Source: Streptomyces musisoli (GTDB lineage: Bacteria > Actinomycetota > Actinomycetes > Streptomycetales > Streptomycetaceae). From it: a stretch of 64,000 nt of DNA. The translations under genes were made by a program, and so were the position numbers. The notes beneath the pieces are model-generated. The model made no database searches, was not told where the DNA came from, and saw only the letters and a list, made by a program, of their open reading frames with translations. Below, piece by piece: positions 52,309 through 62,317 of this stretch (positions are counted from its first letter, which is position 1; every line of letters starts with the position of its first letter). The stretch covers positions 434,001 through 498,000 of the forward strand of contig NZ_JAERRH010000003.1 in assembly GCF_016741855.1 (NCBI RefSeq). Reading direction: 5' to 3'.

Positions 52309-52505
52309 GGCGTGCTCCCTGGAGTTGAGTGCCCCAGGCTTAGCAACGGCCCGCTGCACGAGCAAGACAACTCGCCGCGAACCGGACAGTCCTGGGCCCT
52401 TCGACGCCCGACCGCCCGCCACCGGGACCGACCCACCGATGAGTTTCGCCGGCTGGGCCGGTCTACCAGGACGTACGCCATCGAGCCACCGACTGGAGAT
52501 CCACC

Positions 52506-52976
52506 ATGACCCACCCCGCACACCCCGGCCGCATGCTGTTCGTGAGCATCCCCGTCGCGGACCTCGAGCGCAGCAAGGCGTTCTTCGCCGAGCTGGGGTT
52601 CGGCTTCAACCCGGCGTTCGCCGACGAGTCCTCCGCCTGCATGCTGGTCGGCGAGCACGCCTTCGTCATGCTGCTCAGCCGCGAGAAGTTCGCGGAGTTC
52701 GCGAAACTGCCGATGGCCGATCCCGCCACGCACACGCTGGCGCTGTACTGCTTCAGCGTGTCGTCCCGCGAGGAGGTCGACAAGATCAGCGCCGCCGCGC
52801 TCGCGGCGGGCGGCACCAAGGCGGATGACGCCGAGGACCACGGCTTCATGTACGCACGCAGCTTCTTCGACCTCGACGGCCACGGCTGGCAGGTCATGTG
52901 GATGGACCCGGCGGTGGCGGAGCAGGGCTCCGAGGCGTGCGCGGCCTCCGAGCAGGACACCGACACCCCGGCCTGA
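52506..52976 (+). CDS. VOC/glyoxalase-fold protein
   Basis: The 156-aa protein has the paired beta-alpha-beta-beta-beta layout of the VOC fold (LFVSIPVADLERSKAFFAEL, then FDLDGHGWQVMWMDPA near the end). This matches the PhnB-like/glyoxalase-bleomycin-resistance group, usually dimeric, small-molecule or metal binding. A further 20-residue acidic tail follows. Start ATG at 52506, preceded by GGAGA. The 3' end converges with the TIR-containing gene 32 bp away. Ligand unknown. Confidence 0.85.
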   Translation: MTHPAHPGRMLFVSIPVADLERSKAFFAELGFGFNPAFADESSACMLVGEHAFVMLLSREKFAEFAKLPMADPATHTLALYCFSVSSREEVDKISAAALAAGGTKADDAEDHGFMYARSFFDLDGHGWQVMWMDPAVAEQGSEACAASEQDTDTPA

Positions 52977-53008
52977 CCCACCGCGTGGGCCCAGGTGAGC
53001 GGGACCGC

Positions 53009-55105
53009 TCACGGCCGAGGGACGCCAGGTGCAGGTTCGGCGTGCTCCAGCAGTTCGCGTACGAGGGCGACGAGGGTGTGCGGCGTTCTGGCCACCGCCT
53101 GCGGCAGAGCACGAGCCGCGGGCGGGACGATGTCCGAGCCGTCGAGGTTGACGATCCAGAGCTGTAGTTCGCCCACCTCATGCCGTCGCAGGGCCAGTTC
53201 GATCTCGTCGTAGCAGAATCTGCTCAGTGCGTACGACCTGCTCCACAGGACGACGAACAGGTCGGCGGAGAGGACCGCGTCCTCGATCGTGGGGTTGACC
53301 ATACGGTCCGGCCGCAGCTCTCTCTCGCCGATCAGGGTGGTGACACCCGCACCGGAGAGACAGGACTCCAGGGCCTTCGCGAACTGGGCGTCGGGCCTCG
53401 CACGGCTGATGAAGACACGGCGGGGTGGCCATCTGTAGTTGTGGGGCGGGCGCAGCCGGGCGGTCACCAGCTCATCGGCGATCTTCATGGCGTCGGCCAC
53501 CGCATCCCTGTCCATGAGCCTGCGGTGGTCCAGTCCGGGATGGACACGGGCCCAGTCCCGCCGTTCGTAGGCACGCCGGGACGCACCGCCGAGAAACGCG
53601 AACGGCACGATCGGTTTCCTGCGGGCCTCGGCCAGATGGAGCACCGTGCTCGCGGTCTTCGAGACGCGGCCGCCGATCGAAATCACCACATCGGCTTCTT
53701 CGAGGGCCTGGATCTGGCACAGCAGCCATGCCTGTCCCCTGGAGTCGTCGTCCTCGGGGCCCGGGTAGTACCAGTTCTTGATCTCCGTACCGTGGCCGGT
53801 CCCCAGCATCTCCAGCATCTCCGTCTGCTTCTCGGCGACCTCCGGATGCCGGGGACTGTGCAGATGGACGATGCGGCCCACGCCGGACTGGACGTAACCG
53901 ATCACTGTGTGGAGGTCCGCGGAGTCGGGAAAGGGGCTGCACACGAGGAGTTCCGCGCCGGCCTTGGCCACGGCCTGCCCCAGTTGCTCGCAAACGTGCG
54001 CCAGCTGGGACTTCTCGTAGTCGGGGTAGGTCGTTTCACCCGTGACGCCACCGACGACGTAGACGGACCTGACCCTGGACGTGGCACCGGCCTGCCCGGT
54101 CATGCGCGGCGAGGCCAGGCGCCGGCACAGCAACTTGAACAGAACCTCTGCCGAGGAGCGCGCCGCGAACCGCTTGTAGCGGTCGTCCTTGCGCGGGTCG
54201 GCGTGGTCCATGACACCCTTGGCGACCACCCAGTCGGACAGGCCCAGCCGGTGTGCGACCTGCGCGATGACGGCGGACTCCATCTCCAGACCGGCGACGG
54301 AGCGGACCCCCCACTGTTTGAGCCGGTCCCAGGTGAGCCCGTCCTTCACCACGACGTTGCCGCTGGCCATGGGGCCGACGACGACGGCGAACGGTAAATT
54401 CCGGGGCCCCTCCAAGTCGTCGTAGACGACCTGCTCGATGAGCGCGTACCCGGCGTCCGTCAAGGAGAGGGCGGCGCCTTCCCTGGTCACCAGGCCGTCC
54501 GCTTGCAGGCTCTGGATCTGCTCGGCCCACGATGCGCGAGACAGATAACGAGAGCACGCCGGATGCCGTCTGGGGTCCTCGCCCGCGTAGAGCCGTTCCA
54601 TCAGCCAGATCCGCGCCTCTTCCGGGGACGCCTCGCCGAAGCTGGGCAGGTCCGTCGTCTCCAGGTCCTGCGCGGCGCGCACCCATCCGTCGGGCGCGGG
54701 AATCTGGCGGTGATCTCCGTCGAAACCGTCCTGCGTACGCTTGCCCTCGTCGTAGGCGTACGCCAACTCGGCCACCACCACGTCGCCGAGGGCCACGTCG
54801 GCCGGGTTCCCGGCGCACACTCCGCACATGGCGAGGCACCGTGGCCCCAGGCGTTCCACGAGCGTCGCCACCACCGGCGCGGTCGCGGTGGCGCCCATCC
54901 TGGTGGGCCGGGCCAGAGCCACGGTCATACGCGAGCCGTCGGCAAGGACGTACGTTCCGACGAGATAGGGGGTCAGGGACTCCGGCTCACGTTCTTCCCA
55001 GGCCGCGACACCGGGGTGCCCCGCATACCCTGCCGAGCCGGCGGCGCGGGCCGCCTCGTACTCCTCCTTCAGCGCCGTGATGATCAGTACGTCGACCTCG
55101 CCCAT
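53009..55105 (-). CDS. Three-domain protein: nucleosidase (MTAN/PNP) - SLOG - TIR, putative immunity effector
   Basis: This 698-aa protein has a rare architecture. Residues 1-335 are a nucleoside phosphorylase/nucleosidase domain (DVLIITALKEEYEA, MCGVCAGNPADVALGDVVVA, GLEMESAVIAQ at 272-282, KGVMDHAD) with a winged-helix insert at about 160-230. Residues 346-545 form a SLOG/LOG-like nucleotide-binding domain (VVGGVTGETTYPDY, VISIGGRVSKTAS, PFAFLGGASRRAYE). Residues 563-660 are a TIR domain (RRVFISRARPDAQFAKALES, catalytic Glu634 in FCYDEIELAL). TIR plus SLOG resembles Thoeris-like defence; nucleosidase could sense or make the nucleotide signal. RBS GGGAGG precedes the ATG. It appears to be transcribed on its own. 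A GGGTAT motif is upstream (55158-55163). Confidence 0.85.
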   Translation of the reverse strand: MGEVDVLIITALKEEYEAARAAGSAGYAGHPGVAAWEEREPESLTPYLVGTYVLADGSRMTVALARPTRMGATATAPVVATLVERLGPRCLAMCGVCAGNPADVALGDVVVAELAYAYDEGKRTQDGFDGDHRQIPAPDGWVRAAQDLETTDLPSFGEASPEEARIWLMERLYAGEDPRRHPACSRYLSRASWAEQIQSLQADGLVTREGAALSLTDAGYALIEQVVYDDLEGPRNLPFAVVVGPMASGNVVVKDGLTWDRLKQWGVRSVAGLEMESAVIAQVAHRLGLSDWVVAKGVMDHADPRKDDRYKRFAARSSAEVLFKLLCRRLASPRMTGQAGATSRVRSVYVVGGVTGETTYPDYEKSQLAHVCEQLGQAVAKAGAELLVCSPFPDSADLHTVIGYVQSGVGRIVHLHSPRHPEVAEKQTEMLEMLGTGHGTEIKNWYYPGPEDDDSRGQAWLLCQIQALEEADVVISIGGRVSKTASTVLHLAEARRKPIVPFAFLGGASRRAYERRDWARVHPGLDHRRLMDRDAVADAMKIADELVTARLRPPHNYRWPPRRVFISRARPDAQFAKALESCLSGAGVTTLIGERELRPDRMVNPTIEDAVLSADLFVVLWSRSYALSRFCYDEIELALRRHEVGELQLWIVNLDGSDIVPPAARALPQAVARTPHTLVALVRELLEHAEPAPGVPRP

Positions 55106-55297
55106 CCCACCTCCCGTTACGCGCTCACCGTTGACGCGAATCACCTGTGCGTGGTCGATACCCGAACAGCCCGGCCTACAAGGCTGGTCGCACCTCACGC
55201 GGAAGGCGACATCACACCCACCGAGGGTGGATGCCCCGCGCCACGGTGCTCTTGAACCTCGAAGCCATGAAGAAGTTGCATCGCGGGAGCGGCAGCG
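55106..55297. promoter_or_regulatory. Upstream region of the nucleosidase-SLOG-TIR gene
   Basis: This 192-bp region holds a GGGTAT motif on the minus strand (55163-55158), about 55 bp before the ATG, resembling the SigB -10, though its -35 is poorly spaced. No other gene is seen. Confidence 0.3.
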
Positions 55298-56986
55298 TCA
55301 ACTGAACCAGCCCGGCATGTACCGCACGGCCAGCAGGGCCGCGTCGTCGTCGTTGTCCGGTGGGCGCGCACGTGCCAACAACTCGTCGGTGAAGACTTCC
55401 AAGGGGTTGTGGGCCAGGGCTGCGGCGTGCCGACTCAGTCGGTCCATGCCCTCGTCCAGGCTGCGGGCCCGGGACTCGATCAGGCCGTCGGTATAGAGGA
55501 TCAGGGTGGCTCCGGGCGCCAGTTCCACCGTCGCGTCGGGGCGGACCTGCTCGGGCATGACGCCCAGGAGGATTCCTTGGCCGTCGGTCAGATAGCGGGC
55601 CACGCCCTCGCGCGTGACCAGCAGGGGAGGAGGATGACCGGCATTCGTCCAGGACAGCTCGCACTGGCCGGCGTTCTCAGTCATGCGGGCGAAGACCAGC
55701 GTGGCCATGGAGACCTCGGCGATGCCCAGCGTCGCCTGGTCGAGCCACTCCACGATCTTGCTCGGCGGCTTCTGCTGGGACACGGCGTACGCCCTGAGCA
55801 TGTTGCGCAGCTGCGCCATGCCCGCCGCGGCCTCCAGGTCGTGACCGACGACGTCCCCCACGGCGAGAGCGGTGGCGCCGTCCGTCAGGGTGAACGCGTC
55901 GTACCAGTCGCCGCCCACGTGGGAGGCGTCCGGCGCGGGCAGGTAGCGGACGGTCATGCCGCGGTCGGGTGAGCGCGGGAGCTTCGGCAGAAGATGGCGC
56001 TGCATGGTCTCGGCGACCTTGCGCTGACGCTGGTAGAGGCGGGCGTTCTCCAGGGCCAGGCCGGCGCGTCGGGCGATGTCCTCCAGCAGGGCGATGTCCA
56101 TCGCGGCAAACCGTTCAGGCTGGTCGGAACGGCCCAGGGTGAGGGCACCCAGCACGCCGTGCAGGCTGCGCAGGGGCACCACGATGGCCGAGTGCATGCC
56201 GGTCGCCTCGAACAGGCGCCGCTGCTCCACGGCAATCCCGGAGTCGGGCGGGCCCTGATAGGTCTCGGGGCCGGCGAACGAGGACGCGACGCCGCGCAGG
56301 GCGCGGGACAAGGGCATCAGGGACTCCTGCAGCACCGGCGGCATGGGCCCCTGAAGGTCCTCCCGGAACACCACGATGTCACCCTCGGCCTGGGCGACCG
56401 CGAAGCGCCGTACTTCGTCTCGCTCGCCGATCAGGTCGATGACCGCCCAGTCGGCGATGCGAGGCACCACGAGGCCGATCAGGTGGCGTAGCCCCTCGTG
56501 GATGTCCAGGGTCGACGTGAGCAGGGTGGTCGTCTCGGCGAGTAGGGCAAGCCGCTCCAGTTCGGAGAGCCGTCCGTCGGCCGGTGATTGCTGGACGGGC
56601 CGCTTCCGGGTCCCGGCGGGGTGGAAGAGGATGAGCGTGGCCGGCGAGCCGGCACCGACGTCACAGGGAGTGGCGAGCCATCCCACCGGCAACAGCGTGC
56701 CGTCGCCGCGCTCGAGCCACTCGTCCTCCCCCTGCTGCGTGCCCCCGCCGAGGATGGTGTCCCGGATGCGGCACCGGCCCCCCGGCATCGGTTCGCCGCA
56801 GCTGGTGCGGTGCAGCAGCTCGTGGGCGTCCCGGCCGACCAGATCGGCGGCGGGACGGGCCAGGAGTCGCTCGCCGCATGTGTTGACGGCGACGATCAAG
56901 CCCTGCTCGTCCGCCAGGCAAGCACCCGTCCCGAGAGTGTCAAGAGTCCTGACGACGGCTTCCTGCGGGCCATCCGGGCCCCTCAT
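55298..56986 (-). CDS. PAS-GAF-SpoIIE phosphatase
   Basis: The 562-aa protein has a PAS-like N-terminus (about 10-120; TLDTLGTGACLADEQGLIVA), a GAF domain (about 150-320; MHSAIVVPLRSLHGVLGALT and LLEDIARRAGLALENARLYQ), and a SpoIIE/PP2C phosphatase (about 330-555) with VGGDWYDAFTL, VGDVVGHDLEAAA, LYTDGLIESR and NDDDAALLAV, so metal ligands are intact. This soluble architecture is very common in Streptomyces and dephosphorylates anti-sigma antagonists in response to small-molecule or redox signals. The ATG follows GGGAGG. It is the third SpoIIE protein in the 20-kb block, separate from the other two. Confidence 0.92.
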   Translation of the reverse strand: MRGPDGPQEAVVRTLDTLGTGACLADEQGLIVAVNTCGERLLARPAADLVGRDAHELLHRTSCGEPMPGGRCRIRDTILGGGTQQGEDEWLERGDGTLLPVGWLATPCDVGAGSPATLILFHPAGTRKRPVQQSPADGRLSELERLALLAETTTLLTSTLDIHEGLRHLIGLVVPRIADWAVIDLIGERDEVRRFAVAQAEGDIVVFREDLQGPMPPVLQESLMPLSRALRGVASSFAGPETYQGPPDSGIAVEQRRLFEATGMHSAIVVPLRSLHGVLGALTLGRSDQPERFAAMDIALLEDIARRAGLALENARLYQRQRKVAETMQRHLLPKLPRSPDRGMTVRYLPAPDASHVGGDWYDAFTLTDGATALAVGDVVGHDLEAAAGMAQLRNMLRAYAVSQQKPPSKIVEWLDQATLGIAEVSMATLVFARMTENAGQCELSWTNAGHPPPLLVTREGVARYLTDGQGILLGVMPEQVRPDATVELAPGATLILYTDGLIESRARSLDEGMDRLSRHAAALAHNPLEVFTDELLARARPPDNDDDAALLAVRYMPGWFS

Positions 56987-57245
56987 CGCTGCCTCCCGCC
57001 ACGGGGAAATCACGGACACCGATGTGATCCGGGTACCCGCGAGGGCACAGACGACCCTCGCGGCACCGGCCCTGTCCGCCCGGCGGAGCGAAGCCCAGCC
57101 CCGGCAAGAGCAACTCGTAAGGCGGCCGTACGCAGGCTCCACGGCATCCGAATCGAGACGACGGCCGCGGACAACGCAGCCGTCGTCATCTCGTCTCGCT
57201 CAGCCCCGCCGGCGCCTCGACCACCCGATGGAGGCCCCGCTCACC
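56987..57245. other. Gap between SpoIIE and radical-SAM genes
   Basis: 259 bp, no gene supported; it contains the promoter of the PAS-GAF-SpoIIE gene and the 3' end region of the radical-SAM gene, and marks the right border of the accessory block. Confidence 0.4.
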
Positions 57246-59231
<1,986 letters not shown>

Positions 59232-59310
59232 GAGCTGACGGGGGGATGCCCCTGGCCGGAGGCTGGGGGCGGGGTGACCATCAAGCGTAACCCGCCCGGC
59301 GGCCTTCCCT

Positions 59311-59525
59311 GAACGCTCGGCCGGCCACCCCGTTCCTGATCTCCCCGCGCCCTCGGCCGACCACCCGTCCGTGACCTCCCCGAACGCCCAGCCGACCGCC
59401 CCGTCCGTGATCTCCCCGAACGCCCAGCCGGCCGCCTCGTTCGTGATCCGCTCCGAACGCTCAGCCGGCCGTTCCGTTCATGATCTCCCCGGACGCTCAG
59501 CCGGCCCCTCCGTCCGTGCTCTTCC
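59311..59525. repeat. 36-bp tandem array at the CHAD-gene 3' end
   Basis: Six units, each 35-37 bp, of GAACGCTCAGCCGGCC-n-CCGTCCGTGATCTCCCC, with 3-8 differences each. The last unit, 59491-59525, contains the stop of the CYTH-CHAD gene (TCA at 59497). The first unit begins 80 bp after the radical-SAM start. Confidence 0.85.
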
Positions 59526-61011
59526 TCCACCGCGCCGGCAGCTCCGCCTCCAGCTCCGCCGCCCGGGCCTCCTCCCTGCCGTACAGCAGCCCGTAGGTGA
59601 ACGCGCTCTCCCCCGCCGCGTGGGCCACCGCGGCCAGCTCGCGCAGGGTGCGACGGGCCAGGACGCTGTCCTGGTGGTCGCCGAGCCGGGTGGTCAGGGA
59701 CTTCATGGACCTGGTGAGGGAGCGGGCGGGCCCGCCCAGGGCCCCGGTGGCGGCCTCGGCCGCGTACCGGGTGCGCTTGGCCTTCTTGCGGGCCTCGTGC
59801 AGGACGAGGTCGCGGTCCTCCCCCGGCGGCAGCTCCAGCGCGTGCTCCATGAGGCCCGCCAGCTTCTTCTCGTCCTTGCGTACGGCTTTGCCGAGCGCCT
59901 TCCCCGGCTTCTTGCCGGCCGCCTTCCCGAGGGGCGGGTCCGCGAGCAGGGCGTCCAGCGAGTCCAGCAGGGTCAGATAGCGGCGGGAGTCCAGGACGCC
60001 GGTCAGGTGGGCGTGGGCGCCGCCGTGCCGGCCGGCGGCCCAGGCGGTGAGCCGTTCCCGGACGGGGCCGGCGACCAGTGCGGGCGGGAGCGCGTCGAGG
60101 GCGGTCGACAGTCGGTCGGCCAGCACCTCCTGGTCGCGGTCGACGCCCAGCTCGCCCGCGAGCCACTTCAGCTCGGCGCCGACGGGATCGGTGGCGGTGC
60201 GGTCCAGGACGGCCGTGAAGGTGCGCAGGGTGCTGCGGGCGCGGCGGGTGGCGACCCGCATCTGGTGCAGCGAGTCGGGGATGTCGCGGCGGACGGCGGG
60301 GTCCAGCTCGACCAGCACGTCGCGCTGGGCGCGGAGGTAGGCGAGGACGTGGTCGCCGGCCGTCACGGGCTCGGCGGGCCCGGCCTTCTTCCGGCGCCGT
60401 TTCCCGCCCCGTCCCGGTGCGGTCTGCTCCAGGGCACGGGCCAGCTTCGAAGGGGAGCCGGAGGGGCGTACGCCGGCCGCGCGCAGCCGTTTCTCCAGCC
60501 GGTCGAGGAGGGCCGGGTCGCCGCCGTCGGCCAGCTCGACCTCGATCTCGGTCCACTGGGCGGCCCCGCCCGCGCCGGTGAGCCGCTCGGCGGTCACGGT
60601 GTCGACGCTCGCCTCGGCCAGCAGGGCGCCGTCGGCGTCGACCAGGTGCCGCACATCGCGGGCGGAACGCAGCCGCACCAGGGGGAGCAGTGCGCGGTCC
60701 CGGACCCGGGAGCGGACCAGGGCGGCGATCTCCTCGGGGACGGTGTCGGACAGCGGGGCCCGGATCTCGTCGCGGACTCCGGGGGCGACCGGGAACTTCA
60801 GGTGCCAGCCGGCGTCCGAGCCGCCGGTGCGGCGGCGCAGGGTGAGCGAGGCCGCTGCCAGGCGTTCGTCGGAGGTGTCGTAGTACGTGGCGTCCAGGTC
60901 GACCAGGCCCTTGTCGAGGACCGCGGCCACCCCGCCGACGCCGGTCAGGTCGGGCAGCCCGCTCTCGTCGGATTCGTACTTGCGCTCGATCTCGCGTTTC
61001 GCATCCGCCAT
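59497..61011 (-). CDS. CYTH-CHAD domain protein
   Basis: The 504-aa protein has a CYTH (thiamine-triphosphatase-like) domain in the first 200 residues, with the ExExK signature in REIERKYESDESGL near residue 6 and TYYDTSDERLAAASLTLRRR. A CHAD domain (about 215-500) follows, with conserved His/Arg helices such as DSLHQMRVATRRARSTLRTF and LVLHEARKKAKRTRYAAEAA. CHAD domains bind inorganic polyphosphate; CYTH domains hydrolyse or bind triphosphates. The protein probably acts in polyphosphate metabolism or polyphosphate-granule association. It is transcribed toward the radical-SAM gene, separated by the 36-bp array. Confidence 0.93.
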   Translation of the reverse strand: MADAKREIERKYESDESGLPDLTGVGGVAAVLDKGLVDLDATYYDTSDERLAAASLTLRRRTGGSDAGWHLKFPVAPGVRDEIRAPLSDTVPEEIAALVRSRVRDRALLPLVRLRSARDVRHLVDADGALLAEASVDTVTAERLTGAGGAAQWTEIEVELADGGDPALLDRLEKRLRAAGVRPSGSPSKLARALEQTAPGRGGKRRRKKAGPAEPVTAGDHVLAYLRAQRDVLVELDPAVRRDIPDSLHQMRVATRRARSTLRTFTAVLDRTATDPVGAELKWLAGELGVDRDQEVLADRLSTALDALPPALVAGPVRERLTAWAAGRHGGAHAHLTGVLDSRRYLTLLDSLDALLADPPLGKAAGKKPGKALGKAVRKDEKKLAGLMEHALELPPGEDRDLVLHEARKKAKRTRYAAEAATGALGGPARSLTRSMKSLTTRLGDHQDSVLARRTLRELAAVAHAAGESAFTYGLLYGREEARAAELEAELPARWRKSTDGGAG

Positions 61012-61120
61012 GCACCGAATCTAGTGGTCGAGGCACCGGTGCGGCAGTGGCCGTCCCGGGTGAATGGCCGGAAAACCCGCACCATCCACCCGGCGAACGA
61101 CCCTGTACCGGGCCCGCGGC

Positions 61121-62317
61121 TCACGCCGACATCGGCCGCTGCACCTTGATCGACTGAAGCAGCCCCACCGCGACCCACACCGCGAACATGGACGAGCCGC
61201 CGTACGACACGAACGGCAGGGGCAGGCCGGTGACCGGCATGATGCCGAGGGTCATGCCGATGTTCTCGAAGGACTGGAAGGCGAACCAGGCGACGATTCC
61301 GGCGGCCACGATCGTCCCGTACAGCTCGGTCGAGTCGCGCGCTATGCGGCAGGCGCGCCACAGGAGGACTCCGAGCAGGAAGATGATCAGGCCCGCGCCG
61401 AGGAAACCCAGCTCCTCCCCCGCGACCGTGAACACGAAGTCCGTCTGCTGTTCGGGCACGAACTGACCGGTGGTCTGCGAGCCGTGGAAGAGGCCGGCGC
61501 CGGTGAGGCCGCCGGAGCCGATGGCGATGCGGGCCTGGTTGGTGTTGTAGCCGACGCCCGCGGGGTCCAGGTCCGGGTTGGCGAAGGCCGCGAACCGGTT
61601 GATCTGGTACTCGTCCAGGATGTGCAGCTGCCAGATGGCGACACAGCCGACCACTCCGGCGATGAGCAGGCCGAAGACCCAGCGGTTGGAGGAACCGGAG
61701 GCGAGCAGCACGCCCAGGATGATGGCCACCATGGCCAGCACCGAGCCGAGGTCGGGCATGAGCAGCAGGATCAGGATCGGTACGGCGGCCAGGCACAGCG
61801 ACTGGAACACCGTCCGGTGGTCGGGGTACGGCTTGTCGCCCGCGTCCACCCGTGCGGCCAGCAGCATGGCCATGCCCAGGATGATCGTGACCTTCATGAA
61901 CTCGGCCGGCTGGAGGGAGAACCCGCCGATGACGAGCCAGTTGCGCTGGCCGTTGATCGTCGCGCCGAGCGGGGTCAGGACGACCAGGGCGAGCATCACC
62001 GACAGGCCGTAGAGGATCGGCACGGCGTTGCGCAGGGCCCGGTGGCCGAGCCAGATCGTGCCGATCATCAGGGCGATCCCGATGCCGAGGTTCATCAGGT
62101 GCCGCACCAGGAAGAAGTACGGGTCGCCCTGGTTCAGTTCGGTGCGGTTGCGGGTCGCCGAGTAGACCAGCAGCGAGCCCATCAGGGACAGCGCGGTGGC
62201 CGCCAGCAGTATCGGCCAGTCCAGCCGGCGGGTGAGCGAGTCGCGGGCGAAGATCTTCGTCCAGCCGGCCCGCTCGGGGCCGTACCCGGAGACGGAGAAG
62301 CTGTTCGCGCCGGTCAT
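61121..62317 (-). CDS. rodA: RodA-type SEDS peptidoglycan polymerase
   Basis: The 398-aa protein has ten membrane segments. It carries SEDS signatures: WLVIGGFSLQPAEFMKVTII, VGYNTNQARIAIGSGGLTGA, and PLPFVSYGGSSMFAVW (the SEDS GG-S/S-YGG end). SEDS proteins polymerise glycan strands with a class B PBP; the adjacent upstream gene is that PBP. The ATG overlaps the mrdA stop by 4 bp (ATGA), so the two are translationally coupled. In Streptomyces this pair belongs to the mre/spore-wall cluster (sfr/rodA region) and acts in spore-wall synthesis more than growth. Confidence 0.95.
   Translation of the reverse strand: MTGANSFSVSGYGPERAGWTKIFARDSLTRRLDWPILLAATALSLMGSLLVYSATRNRTELNQGDPYFFLVRHLMNLGIGIALMIGTIWLGHRALRNAVPILYGLSVMLALVVLTPLGATINGQRNWLVIGGFSLQPAEFMKVTIILGMAMLLAARVDAGDKPYPDHRTVFQSLCLAAVPILILLLMPDLGSVLAMVAIILGVLLASGSSNRWVFGLLIAGVVGCVAIWQLHILDEYQINRFAAFANPDLDPAGVGYNTNQARIAIGSGGLTGAGLFHGSQTTGQFVPEQQTDFVFTVAGEELGFLGAGLIIFLLGVLLWRACRIARDSTELYGTIVAAGIVAWFAFQSFENIGMTLGIMPVTGLPLPFVSYGGSSMFAVWVAVGLLQSIKVQRPMSA

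Noticed and set aside
36000..57000. Secondary-metabolite gene cluster
   Set aside because: P450, haloperoxidase and SDR genes occur, but no polyketide, peptide synthetase, terpene or RiPP core gene is visible.
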